From Linepithema humile (lineage: Eukaryota > Arthropoda > Insecta > Hymenoptera > Formicidae): DNA of 64,000 nucleotides. Position numbers and translations under genes: made by a program. This document shows, piece after piece, positions 1 to 9,128 of this stretch (position 1 is its first letter; every line of letters starts with the position of its first letter). The stretch covers positions 13,197,501 through 13,261,500 of the forward strand of contig NC_090134.1 of assembly GCF_040581485.1 (NCBI RefSeq). The letters are read 5' to 3'. Below the pieces are notes generated by a model. The model did not search any database. It was not told the origin of the DNA and saw only the letters and a program-made list of their open reading frames with translations.

Positions 1-334
1 ATACCGTATTTCCGAGGTGTCTACATGCGTAACGCTTTGCCCGACGAGATACACCGAAACGAGAGCGGTATCGTGAAATTGGACGATGTCGACGGGCCAG
101 GCACGCATTGGGTGGCGTACGCCAAGAGGCGATCGCGCCGTATACTTTGACAGCTTTGGCAATTTGCAACCGCCGAAGGAGCTTACACGCTACCTCGGAG
201 ACACCGATACAACGATAACGTACAATCGCACAGCCTACCAGACGTACGATCAAACGATCTGCGGACAATTGTGTCTCCTGTTCCTCCGACATTTAAGAAT
301 TGATCAGCCATCGATCGACATCAGTCATCGATAG
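1..334 (+). pseudogene. Polinton/Maverick adenain-like cysteine protease, 5'-partial and frameshifted
   Basis: In Polintons this enzyme is thought to mature capsid proteins, as adenovirus protease does. The start lies left of the window. Bases 1 to about 125 read in frame 1 and carry a GTHWVAY segment with the presumed catalytic His. From about 125 the frame 2 reading continues with a YFDSFGN segment (acidic residue) and an ICGQLCLLFL segment (catalytic Cys). The two frames join around 118-130, so a small indel split the gene. All three catalytic-type residues are still visible in the correct order. The stop is at 332-334, just before the minor capsid gene on the same strand, the usual compact Polinton arrangement. 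Family assignment is by motif recognition; breakage is seen directly. Confidence 0.72.
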
Positions 335-344
335 AATCTCGGCA

Positions 345-1073
345 ATGTCGCTGACGCTCACTCTAAGCGTTGAAAGCAGCGTTCTCACGGTGGATTATTT
401 TCCACCGATAGACTTGAGCGATGGGGACTACGAGCTCGGCCTGACCACGATGAAGACCTACAACACGATTCCGAACGTGACAGTAGCGAACAATAAATTT
501 TATTTCGATGACAATGACGAAGAAATTACAATTCCCGAAGGATCGTACGAATTGGACGCCATTGCTTCTTATCTGAAACGCGCGATACTGCAAAAACGAG
601 GAAAAAGTGAAGAGCAAGATTATCCATTGTTAATTCATCCCAACGTTAATACCATGAAAAGTGAAATCATGTGCGCTTTCCCGATAAATTTCGCCAAACC
701 GAATACCATCGGACCATTGTTTGGATTTTCGACGGGTCGTATACTGGAACCGAAAAAGTGGCACGAATCAGACTCCTCGGTAAACATTGTCAACGTAAAC
801 ATTATAAGAGTGGAATACAGCATTATCGTGGGTGCGTACGCCAACGACAAGTCGATGCACACGATACACGAATTTTCACCGAACGTGCCTTCGGGATATA
901 AAGTCTCGGAAACACCGGCGCAAATCAGTTACCTCCGGGTCATTGCGAGGAGCGTTACCGATATCACCTTGCGTGTGGTGGATCAAGACGGACGATTGAT
1001 CGATTTTCGCGGAGAGGAGATTACCATCAGACTACACTTGCGGCGACGCGGTGCGAGGAAATGCTCGTGTTGA
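345..1073 (+). CDS. Polinton minor capsid (penton-like jelly-roll) protein
   Basis: This 242-aa ORF is intact. I start it at the ATG at 345; the frame opens upstream from 300 without an ATG. An N-terminal FPPIDLS..YELGL block and a C-terminal VVDQDGRLIDFRGEEITIRL block resemble the conserved ends of the short capsid-type protein found beside the protease in insect Polintons, proposed to be a single jelly-roll penton/minor capsid protein. The strand-rich, low-complexity-free composition fits. It overlaps the next ORF by 13 bases and follows the protease by ten, as in a virus-like gene block. Identity as penton is from family knowledge; another Polinton structural role is possible. It is the only gene in this block without visible damage. 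Confidence 0.68.
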   Translation: MSLTLTLSVESSVLTVDYFPPIDLSDGDYELGLTTMKTYNTIPNVTVANNKFYFDDNDEEITIPEGSYELDAIASYLKRAILQKRGKSEEQDYPLLIHPNVNTMKSEIMCAFPINFAKPNTIGPLFGFSTGRILEPKKWHESDSSVNIVNVNIIRVEYSIIVGAYANDKSMHTIHEFSPNVPSGYKVSETPAQISYLRVIARSVTDITLRVVDQDGRLIDFRGEEITIRLHLRRRGARKCSC

Positions 1074-1192
1074 ATGAGCAGCGAGTGATTGAGAAAACAA
1101 CGAAAATTGAGAAAAAATCGCCATTCAAGAGGCTCAGTACGACGAACGTAAACTTTTTACAATCGTTGGAATTCGTTGTGAGAAACGCTTAA
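1061..1192 (+). CDS. small Polinton-like ORF (43 aa) between the capsid genes
   Basis: The ATG at 1061 lies inside the 3' end of the preceding ORF and the TAA at 1190-1192 is four bases before the next ATG. The peptide is basic, with a Lys/Glu-rich N-terminal half and a C-terminal NVNFLQSLEF segment. Tiny ORFs in the same slot are usual in compact Polinton structural blocks. I do not know its role; a small virion or linker protein is a guess. Support comes from the tight overlap and spacing rather than from a recognised domain. Confidence 0.42.
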   Translation: MLVLNEQRVIEKTTKIEKKSPFKRLSTTNVNFLQSLEFVVRNA

Positions 1193-1196
1193 AGAG

Positions 1197-1376
1197 ATGG
1201 ATATACTCAACATCGCTGACGAGCCCGTCTTCGACCAACGTATCGTGAAATATGAGATGCACACGTACAATCCGTACGCTAATATACCGGCCAACACCAC
1301 CGCCTATTGTCTCATTATACACGATCGACTGGTCGAATATAATCCACTGAACAACATTGTGCGCAGACTCGTGTGA
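1197..1376 (+). pseudogene. collapsed Polinton major capsid protein remnant (59 aa)
   Basis: The ORF begins with an acidic MDILN... segment, followed by HTYNPYAN, and ends with AYCLIIHDRLVEYNP and a short hydrophobic-basic tail. I read the first half as the amino terminus and the second half as the carboxy terminus of the double jelly-roll major capsid protein, whose family length is several hundred residues. The simplest explanation is an in-frame internal deletion that removed almost the whole protein. The position just after the minor capsid gene is the expected one. The alternative, a genuine 59-aa protein, cannot be excluded by eye. Confidence 0.5.
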
Positions 1377-1434
1377 AAAGTTATAAATTAGACGTGTGCG
1401 AATGGGAACGTTAGTTTTCCGACGATCGTCAACG

Positions 1435-1935
1435 ATGTCGAACGTACCAATTTTTGTCGACTTGCAAGGTTACGCGTTCAACAACATTTTTATTGTGAAA
1501 GAAGCAGCGGTACTTTGAGATGGCGAAACGCTATCTCATTACGTATTTCGTGAACACTTATCGTGGTATTTGTTGACGAAATCGGAAAAATCGCTGGTGT
1601 GTTGGTTACGGATACACCATCACGGCTTCCGATGGGAAGATGGACACGTCTCGTACAGTCGGATGAAAAGCCTTATCAACAATGCCATTGGTACGGAACC
1701 GCCTCTGATATACGTGAAAGGACTCGAGAAGAAAAAGTGGCTGCGTGAACTGTTGGATGAATTCGTCGAGATTGAAACAATAGATGCGGATTACGAAGAT
1801 ATCGCACGCCTGATGAACTTGGATGTAATCGGAACCTTGCGCTGCGGGTATCACACGAGTCATTGCGCTATGCGGAATGTTTGCAAATTGTACAAGTGGT
1901 GGTTTGAGCGTAACAAACGTGTAAAACAACAATGA
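1435..1935 (+). pseudogene. conserved Polinton-associated protein of unknown function, in-frame stop
   Basis: One frame runs from ATG 1435 to TGA 1933-1935 and is broken only by TGA at 1516-1518, about 27 codons in. Reading on in the same frame gives an uninterrupted protein with a WYLLTKSEKS segment, an HHG..WEDG segment, a YVKGLEKKKWL segment, an acidic LDxDYEDI-like stretch and a C-terminal Cys/His-containing KLYKWW region. Proteins with these blocks recur in insect genomes near Polinton-like genes. An early DLQG motif and later acidic residues could suggest an exonuclease-like fold, but that is speculation. A shorter product from an ATG after the stop cannot be ruled out. Confidence 0.5.
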
Positions 1936-2137
1936 TTTATATTAATAAAATGATTTATATTAATAAAATGATTTATATCGTATGACTTTTATTCCACCTC
2001 AGTTATACGATCCTCATGACATATGATCTGTCGCTTATCTCGCAGTAGGATAGGACGTTGAATAGGATGGGGAAAGAGTCTGGTAAAAAAAAAAATCAAA
2101 AATTAATTTGTTTAATATGAATAATATTTATTAAAAA
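1931..2137. repeat. convergent-end cassette, copy 1
   Basis: Three short copies of an ATGATTTATATTAATAAA-like unit (1931-1980) run into a block of about 105 bases starting near 1969 that recurs at 5091-5195 and in part at 4410-4479. The copy ends in an A-rich, AATATTTATTAAA-like stretch. It sits exactly between the end of the plus-strand gene at 1935 and the 3' exons of the minus-strand gene, so a shared 3'-end processing role for converging transcripts is plausible. That role is inferred from position; the repetition is seen directly. Confidence 0.6.
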
Positions 2138-2182
2138 AATGAAATTTCCATCTTATAAACACTTTCATAAATGTTTTAGATC

Positions 2183-2216
2183 TCAAATAAAACATCTACT
2201 CAACACTTCAGCAAAC

Positions 2217-2252
<36 letters not shown>

Positions 2253-2659
2253 TTGAGCAAACAGAATTTTTTCAATTGCATAAAATGTTCTTCCGACGCC
2301 TTTCCGTCGCCGCCGCTACCGCATCGATATCCCTCCACTTGCCTCGTTTCCTCCTCCTCCTCCGTTCTTTCCTCGCGAGGAATCGACTGGCGAAACCGAC
2401 GACTTCGAAAGCGCGCCGCAGGAACCTCGCCCGACCAAGTTTTCCTCCGACTCTTCTTCTCCACCACCACCTGTTTAAACTGCAAAGTCAAAATTAAAAA
2501 ATTAATGAATTAATTAAAAAAAAAATTTGAGTATGAAAATATAAAATCGAAAAATTTGTAGTGTTAAATCAACTCACCTCTCGATTTTCTTCTTTTTATT
2601 TTACTCCCCCGTTTGATAATTGTAATCGGGAGAGTAAGACATCACAGGGGGGCTGTATC
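2183..2659 (-). other. putative 3' exons of the minus-strand spliced gene
   Basis: Two further exons follow the coding exons on the minus strand: 2659-2578 (acceptor TTTTCACAG, donor GTGAGT) and one starting at 2479 (acceptor TTTGCAG). Continuing past the TGA at 2752-2750, the frame reopens through the exon 3/4 junction and stops after a short YSPPVMSY-type tail at about 2600, so the TGA could be a recent nonsense change. The last exon holds a long Arg/Glu-rich reading frame that joins without a stop to a second frame of exon 3 if exon 4 is skipped. An (AT)n tract lies at 2219-2250. Confidence 0.4.
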
Positions 2660-2749
2660 CTGTGAAAATTTTATTGTTTAAAAAATAAAATTTGAGCATA
2701 AAAGTAACTGTAAAAATTTTTAATCTTTCTTACCTTTGTCACCCATTCC

Positions 2750-3537
2750 TCATCCGTCTTGCGTGTGGTCTTCCTCATCCCCTCCTTCATAATACCTTTC
2801 CTCTTCCTCAGTCTGTATTTCCTCTTCCTGCTCTTCCTTCTCGCAAAGTGAGCTCGTCGATTCGTCGCTCACGAGATCGACGAGCTCAGGCGTTAGAATA
2901 ATTCGAGCGCGAGCTGAAACATTAAATTTTTTTTTTGAAAAATTTCCTAATATAAAATCGATTGCTGTTATTTTATTTCGTATAAATAATGTATACAGCG
3001 ACTTACACGAGGGTTCGGCCTCAGGCGAGGTATCTGCTCGACGTCTTATCCCGAGACGTTGAGTAGCTCGCTCGTCATGGTTTTGACGCGTACCACGCGC
3101 CACACCCTCCACCACCATGGTTTTTTTCGGTGTTGGATATTGTAGCGTTCCTAAAAAATAATGATTTTAATTTTTTAAAACTTTGTTTTAATATTCATAA
3201 TAAAAAATAGAAACTTACCATTTTTTACCGCATCATTATAGCAATGCAACAGCCTGGCGATATAGCCTCCCGCATCCTCTTCAGCATCACTGAAAATACG
3301 TCTCATTTCGACAATTTCCCCAGCAATAATCAAAAGCTGGAGATAATTCGAAAAATGTCCCAACCGAAATAACACAGCGAGCACCGCGCTAGGGCACGCA
3401 CCCGTAAACTTTGCGAATACCGTATAATTATCATCGTCGTTGTCGGACAACGACGATAAATAATTATCAATGCATAGCCCGTTTAAGCTACGCGCCAATC
3501 GCAAACACGAATCGATCATTTTCCGACAACTAGACAT
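2750..3537 (-). CDS. spliced accessory gene of the Polinton-like region, unknown function
   Basis: Coding exons are 3537-3219, 3150-3007 and 2913-2734, with stop TGA at 2752-2750. Introns have GTAAGT, GTAAGT and GTAAGA donors and TTTTTTAG or TTTCAG acceptors, and phase is kept across the first two junctions, giving about 208 residues. The first in-frame ATG is 3537; the frame is open upstream without ATG to a TAG at 3609. Residues 1-106 are a Cys-containing, partly hydrophobic helical-looking domain; the middle is Arg-rich; the end is strongly Glu-rich. A minus-strand TATA box lies about 100 bases upstream. I do not recognise a family. Location suggests a virus-like accessory protein. Confidence 0.5.
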
Positions 3538-3634
3538 TTTTAAACGAATAACTAGCTCCCCAAATAATTTCCTACGTTCCACTCGAGCCTTGAGAACAAC
3601 GAAGATCTATTATCGATGCAATAGTTAATCCCGG

Positions 3635-3642
3635 CTTATATA
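3635..3642 (-). promoter_or_regulatory. TATA box for the minus-strand spliced gene
   Basis: The minus strand reads TATATAAG here, about 100 bases before the ATG at 3537. Spacing leaves room for a start site near 3610 and a short leader. No second TATA-like site lies closer. Confidence 0.5.
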
Positions 3643-3691
3643 CCCTTACATCAAAGATGCCGCTAAATCTTATTATAATCTTATTATATTC

Positions 3692-4012
3692 GTCGCTAAC
3701 TAACATTCGTATCAATATCCACTATAGTTTACAACAATATAATTCTTTATAATATGCCGAAGACGAGATGATTCGCTCGACAGTAGCATTTCCTTTTCGA
3801 GGAATAGTAATCGCGGATCTAAGGTTTCGCCAGGACGATAGGCGCTAAGCTATTTGTCGCTAACTAACATTCTTATCGATATCCGCTGATAGTTTACAAC
3901 AATATAATTCTTTATAATATGCCGAAGACGAGATGACTCGCTCGACAGTAGCATTTCCTTTTCGAGGAATAGTAATCGCGGATCTAAGGTTTCGCCAGGA
4001 CGATAGGCCAGC
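3692..4012. repeat. tandem duplication, period about 164 bases
   Basis: The block starting GTCGCTAACTAACATT at 3692 is repeated from 3856 with few differences, up to the segment ending CAGGACGATAGG. It lies upstream of the minus-strand gene and of the plus-strand repeat array, in the space between two divergent transcription units. It may carry promoter elements; nothing coding is seen. Confidence 0.75.
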
Positions 4013-4024
4013 GTATGATATTTC

Positions 4025-4585
4025 CATCTATTCAACGTCTATCGTACGTTTTTGAACGTCTCTCGTACGTCTATCGAACGTGTATTGAACATCTATAGAA
4101 CGTTTTTGAACGTCTATCGAACGTCTATAGAACATCTATCGTACGTCTTTGAACGTTTTTGAACGTCTTTGAACGTCTATCGTACATCTTTGAACATCTA
4201 TCGAATGTATTTTAACGTCTATTGAACGTCTATAGAACATCTATCGTACGTCTTTGAACGTTTATCGTACATCTTTGAACATCTATCGAACGTCTGTGAA
4301 CATCTATAGAACATCTATCGTACGTCTTTGAACGTCTTTGAACGTCTATCGTACATCTTTGAACATCTATCGTACGTCTTTGAACGTCTATCGAACGTCT
4401 TTGAACATCGATCGTATGACTTTTATTCCACCTCAGTTATATGATCCTCATGACATGATCTGTCGCTTATCTCGCGAAGAGATTATTCGTAAGAACATTT
4501 ATCGTACGTCTTTTTAAACGTCTATCGAACGTCTTTGAACGTCTATCGAACGTCTATCGAACGTCTCTCGTACGTCTTTGTGTTG
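4025..4585. repeat. array of degenerate 10-11 base repeats
   Basis: Dozens of copies of units such as GAACGTCTATC, GTACGTCTTT and GAACATCTAT follow one another, most 10 or 11 bases long. The array is interrupted at 4410-4500 by a partial copy of the convergent-end cassette and resumes to about 4580, ending ten bases before a TATA box. The period is close to one helical turn, so repeated sites would face the same side of the DNA. An enhancer or replication-related role is only an inference. Confidence 0.8.
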
Positions 4586-4590
4586 AGCTG

Positions 4591-4598
4591 TATATAAA
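4591..4598 (+). promoter_or_regulatory. TATA box of the small plus-strand ORF
   Basis: TATATAAA directly follows the repeat array and precedes the ATG at 4663 by 65-70 bases, leaving a leader of roughly 40 bases. Confidence 0.5.
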
Positions 4599-4662
4599 GT
4601 GTGCGGAAGAGAGAAATTTATCTGTTCAAAGTGTGCACGCGGTGGAGAAAAAAGTATAGAAA

Positions 4663-4809
4663 ATGGAGCGTGATCAGAATAGAAAAAATTCCGAATACGA
4701 GAAGTATAAAGATTGCGGAGTGTACCACAAGCCGATAGCTGTGGTCGAGCCTCGTCCAAGGATGACTCAAGCGCCTCCCGTCCCCCCTCGTAATCGTGAA
4801 AGGCGTTAG
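4663..4809 (+). CDS. small proline/arginine-tailed ORF (48 aa)
   Basis: ATG 4663 to TAG 4807-4809. The peptide is hydrophilic; it begins with a basic/acidic helix-like half and ends with a PPVPPR segment, which matches a class II SH3-ligand pattern (PxxPxR), followed by Arg residues. A TATA box lies upstream and an AATAAA-type signal lies about 60 bases after the stop, so the three together look like a compact transcription unit. No family recognised. It is too short to be certain from sequence alone. Confidence 0.42.
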   Translation: MERDQNRKNSEYEKYKDCGVYHKPIAVVEPRPRMTQAPPVPPRNRERR

Positions 4810-5090
4810 AGGCTCAGTTGAAACAATTTTTTTTTTTTTCATCTATGCAACATCTTTTACAAAAATATAAATAAAATTTGTTAATATTAATCTTATTGCG
4901 ATTTTTTTTCCTTTCACCTCCCATCCTTAAATTACATATTAAGCTTAGATTAGAGTTCCTATTAAATTTATATTTTACCGCGGATAATTTGTATTAAAAA
5001 AGAAAACTTGAAGTATATTATTGGTGTTTAGAATAAATGTATAACTTAATTATTTCACTCTATATTATTCGTCGTAAATAAAAGAAAAAA

Positions 5091-5400
5091 ATGATTTATA
5101 TCGTACGACTTTTATTCCACCTCAGTTATACGATCCTCATGACATATGATCTGTCGCTTATCTCGCAGTAGGATAGGTCAGTGAATAAGATGAGGCACAG
5201 GAATAATAATTCAAATTATTTTATTTAATATGAATAAGTTTATTTTAATAAAACTTTTGAAATTGTTTATTTAAATGGTCCGCTACAACGGTGTAACTTG
5301 ACTCGCGCGCTGTAGGATAGGTCGTTGAATAGGATGGGGAAAGATGGAATAATAATTCAAATTATTTTATTGATAAATAATATTTTTATTAAAAATGATT
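5091..5400. repeat. convergent-end cassette, copy 2 plus partial copy
   Basis: Bases 5091-5195 repeat the block seen from 1969 to about 2074 almost word for word, followed by the same kind of AT-rich, polyadenylation-like tail (5200-5270). A shorter repeat of its second half with the tail follows at 5305-5395. It again lies between a plus-strand gene end (4809) and a minus-strand gene end (5389). Confidence 0.65.
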
Positions 5401-6002
5401 AGGTTCGCATACATGGTTCAGTGCTGCATACCCCGTTCTCCCGGTTCTACAAAAACATTGTTCATTCTTTTCTTGCACCGAGGTGTTGCATATTCCGTTC
5501 TCCCGGTTCTGCAAAATGTGGACGATCGATGTTTGATGTTGAGGAGTTGTGTGTACTTTGTGTGAATGTATCGCTGTCGGCACCTTCTCCGGATGCATTT
5601 TTCTAATTTTTTCAAGTATCGCGGATCTATACTGCTTCGGTATCGTATAATGTATATAGTTATAGTAGCTTGAAGATATCGTTGATTTTAGACTATCCTG
5701 AGCACATAACGAGCACAACTTTTGCATCAATATCGGTAGGATAGATTCTCTCAAAAACACCGAAAATTTCTCCTCGGAGTCTTCTAGTACACTGTCGTCA
5801 ATTTCACTCGTCCATTGGATAAATTGTTGGCGAAATATAGTATCCGGAATATATGGTTTAATGAAGGCGGGAAATGTTGTATACTCTTTTCAATTATTTC
5901 CTCACTGCTTTTATACTTCTTTCTACATCCCCGACATGTTGTTAACCAATCTGTTAGAGTACTCAGATTTTCCTCTCGTAAGGTGAGACTGTCTTCCATC
6001 TC
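5389..6002 (-). pseudogene. unknown minus-strand Polinton-region gene, second exon, frameshifted
   Basis: A TTACAG acceptor at 6003 opens an exon whose ATG at 5999 starts a reading frame with a CRGC motif and ends at 5784. A second frame, open from about 5890 to 5389, continues in the same style with an LCSLCAQ Cys motif and a C-terminal CFCRTGRTG stretch. The two overlap by about 100 bases, so a one-base indel near 5885 probably split one protein of about 200 residues. The C-terminal part contains a 65-base internal duplication (5424-5525). I do not recognise the family. The mixed Cys pairs could bind zinc. Confidence 0.4.
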
Positions 6003-6098
6003 TGTAACAAATAAAAATTATTAAAATAAAAATATCCAATTAGTTATTGCGCATTCGAGAAATGTGTATTAAAGATATTTTAAAAATGTGTATTTTAC

Positions 6099-6461
6099 CT
6101 ATTTGAGTTTGCACTGAGTGCAGTCTTTCTTGTACGGTGGGGACCTGTCGATGTGGTCGCGCTGCCACGGTTGGTTGTAGTGCAACGAGCACCGAAGATA
6201 ACCTTGCACTTCCGGATCCGCTCTTAAATGTTCCGGTAGCCTATCCCACAGACACTTAACGTACCGAGCAAAGTTTTGTATAAGAATCACTTTCGGCACG
6301 AATTCTAATTGCTCCGCTGTCAGGCTCAGAATGTCACGTTCGTCCGATAGCGCGATGAACATTTCGACTGTTACCTCGACTTGGTCATGATGGACCTTAT
6401 ATACCCGTTTGTTGCACACAACGCCAACTATAAACATAACGATGATGCATTCTGACAACAT
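6099..6461 (-). CDS. unknown minus-strand Polinton-region protein, first exon ORF (120 aa)
   Basis: ATG 6461 to TAG 6101-6099. A hydrophobic N-terminus (about residues 5-16) resembles a signal or anchor segment, the middle is helical with many acidic residues, and the end has a CTQC pair. The TAG is followed at once by a GTAAAA donor-like site, and a good acceptor lies at 6003, so this ORF and the next one may sit on one spliced message. The start-codon region is duplicated 84 bases upstream. No family recognised. Confidence 0.42.
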   Translation of the reverse strand: MLSECIIVMFIVGVVCNKRVYKVHHDQVEVTVEMFIALSDERDILSLTAEQLEFVPKVILIQNFARYVKCLWDRLPEHLRADPEVQGYLRCSLHYNQPWQRDHIDRSPPYKKDCTQCKLK

Positions 6462-6566
6462 GGCGCTCTACTTTGATGCGTAGAAAAAACCAAAGGATGT
6501 AAACAGTTCTCGGAATCCTTTAACAATGATACATTCTGACAACATGGCGCTCTACTTTGATGCGTA
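6443..6566. repeat. 84-base tandem duplication at the gene start, split by provirus 1
   Basis: The segment around the ATG at 6461 and its leader (about 6443-6526) is repeated from 6527. The second copy is cut at 6566 by provirus 1 and resumes at 15529, where the same leader sequence continues to about 15570. The duplication is therefore older than the insertion. Confidence 0.75.
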
Positions 6567-7161
6567 TGTTGTGCCCTTGGTGATAGGGCACGGGTTCGGG
6601 ATCTGCCAAGGAGTTAGGCCGGGAATCCGGGAATAATCCTTTGACGTTTTTTTAATAAAAAACAGTCTTCCACATATTTATTGATCTCTTGATTCATTAC
6701 AAATTCCCTTACTTCTATGTAATCTAGGTTCCGTCAGGAATCCTTGCCTTAGTGTAGTATCACGGAGCCCCAAGTTACTCTTATTCACTTTTAACGAATT
6801 GTTATAATTCGCGTTCTTCTAGATTTGTGGTCCCAACGGACATACGTCCGTTTCTTGTGACTGATAGTTTTAGACCCGCCGTCGTGATCTCGCGACGGCG
6901 ATTTTATATATGTGAAACTGCACTTGATTGCAGTTTTAACGATCTAACTTGCTGACGAAATTCGATCGTTCGTCAGCATTGTCGCGTAAAAAGTGAATTA
7001 GGTTTTAATTTTCGCTGCGCGATTTATCCGGTGTCTTGCATGAGCCGGAAACTGAATATTAGATATCTTAATCTGATATGCAATAGATATTTTCTTATAT
7101 TTTATTAATATATATATATTTTATTATTAATAATTGGTTGTGGTTCTTTGGACCCACAACA
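6567..7161 (-). repeat. 3' LTR of provirus 1
   Basis: 595 bases, starting TGTTGTG and ending ACAACA on the plus strand; almost identical to 14934-15528. A palindrome-like GCCGTCG...CGACGGC motif and an AT-rich end are visible. Confidence 0.92.
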
Positions 7162-7176
7162 TCCTCCCCCCGTTGA
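7162..7176 (-). other. polypurine tract of provirus 1
   Basis: The minus strand reads AACGGGGGGAGGA directly before the 3' LTR, the place where plus-strand DNA synthesis is primed. Provirus 2 has almost the same tract. Confidence 0.8.
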
Positions 7177-7232
7177 GAAAAGAAAACGAGGAGATACGAG
7201 TTTTCGTAACCTTGAGGCTCCATTTATTTATT

Positions 7233-8960
7233 CTAAAATGGATTTCGTTCTTTCCATAGTTTTATTCCTAATATAATGGCAAGTATTATGGCAATTACAA
7301 CAGCTATGCTACTTGTTGTCATAGGATAGACAAATGCTTGTTCTGCGAATGGATTTTTTAGATTGTCGTTAACATCTTTATTTATTTCCTCAAGTTTATT
7401 ACTGAGGTCCATTAATTCTTTCGGATCTTGTATAATTTTTTTAAATTTTAGTCCTTGCAATGGACTTTTCTTATTTTGTGTATTCTGATCTTTGCTAAAT
7501 GTTAAATTAAAATTTGGTAAATAAGTTTGTATATTCGCGATTTGCTCAACGTTTTTTGTTTTTATTGTCATATCTGTTACAATTACCTTACAGTTTTCTT
7601 TTAACGTTATTTTTCCTGTTCGCTTAATTACTACAACAGTTTCTTTATTATTTTTACAATGTATATATATTTGTTGTTCCTTAAGTGTAGAGTACAACCA
7701 TGTATTTGGTGTTTTTAATGCTATCCATAAAGTTTGATTACTCTTAATTTAACGCTTATCGCAATTATCCGCATTTTTTGTTATATGTGAGTACGTTTGT
7801 ATTTCGCAAAGAGAATTTGTGTTTACAATATAAATAGGACTATAAGGTTCGCATAAATATGTATTGTGTACATTGATACATTTATTTAAGTTTTCTTTTG
7901 TTATAGTCATGTATGTCGGTCCGTCTGTACTTATCGCGATTATATGTTGATTTACTTCAGTGAAAACGAAAATATTGTCATGGTCATGTATAGGTAAAGG
8001 AATTATTTTTATTATTTTGTATTTAGGAAATGTTATCAAAGGGAATTGTAGTATAGTATAAATATTTGTATTGTCATAGTATGCGCTTGTGGTAATTAAT
8101 TTTTTGATGGTATTCCATTCTTCTATTTTGAGTCCAAAGGGAAATTGTGTTCCTTGAGGCAAATGAGGCGTCGCTTCTTTTAATTCAGAAATTATTTTTT
8201 CTATTGGTGTTATTTTTGGATTTAATATTCCGTTTTGTATTTGTGTCAGAAAATCCATAATATCTTGAATGTCTCTCTGCAGATCAGTTAGAATTGCATT
8301 TATTATTAGAAAGTGTTCTAATATATCTTCTCGTTTAATTTCATCTGAGATTCGATTGTAAATATTTTTTGTAGCGTTTTTTAATAATTTGTTATTATGT
8401 TCTAGTGTATCTTCTAGCTTATTTATGTGTGTAAGCGTTGTGTTTAATATTTTTATTTGCGTTTTTGCGGCGTGTTGTGTTATTTGTTCGTTATTTTTTA
8501 TCAAGTGTAATTGTTCCTTAATATTTTTCTCGTCATCTGCGTCCATGGTTCCAAATAGAGTTTTAGCGATACTACCTATCCCGTTTATTAATCCGCGTCG
8601 TTTGTCGGAAGGTTTTTTATAAATGGTATTTATATTTGTTTTATCGATTCCGTCAATTGATTAATGTTCTTTTCGATTATTAACTTCATGTTTCGGCATG
8701 GTTGTTTAGTGGATTTATTATTAATTTCATTACAAATTTCATCCGTATCTTGTATTTTTTCCTTAATACGTTTAAATCTTATATTTATTGCCGTAATATC
8801 TAATTTTATTACTAGTTTCCATTTTGTTTCGATGAGATTTAGTTCTCCTATTTGTTCATAATATAGCCCTGGTTCTTGTGAGAAGTACTCTATCTTGACT
8901 GGGGATATTGTTTCAGTTCTCACCTTGATTAGTTTATCCTTTAGTATAGCGTACCTGGAA
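7233..8960 (-). pseudogene. env: env (F-like fusion glycoprotein) of provirus 1, broken
   Basis: Homologous along its length to the open env of provirus 2. The first part reads from about 8960 (acceptor-like CTTCCAG, no ATG) to 8630. A frameshift between 8630 and about 8600 leads into the frame of a KRRGLINGIG cleavage/fusion-peptide-like region and the MDADDE block. A TAA at 7751-7749 replaces a Tyr codon relative to provirus 2. The last part keeps a C-terminal transmembrane segment and short Lys/Arg tail. With a frameshift and a nonsense codon it cannot give a full glycoprotein. Confidence 0.85.
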
Positions 8961-9128
8961 GTTTTATGCTACGTGTTATATTATATCAATAGTGTAGGGT
9001 GTTACGATAATTTTTTATATGTGCGTGTTCTGCATTTTGTCCTTTGAAAGGGTCTTATGGTTTGTGCGAGTGCTACTGTGCATCAGTTTTCGTTCGGCGT
9101 CTGATTTGTTACCGTGTCTACCATTATC

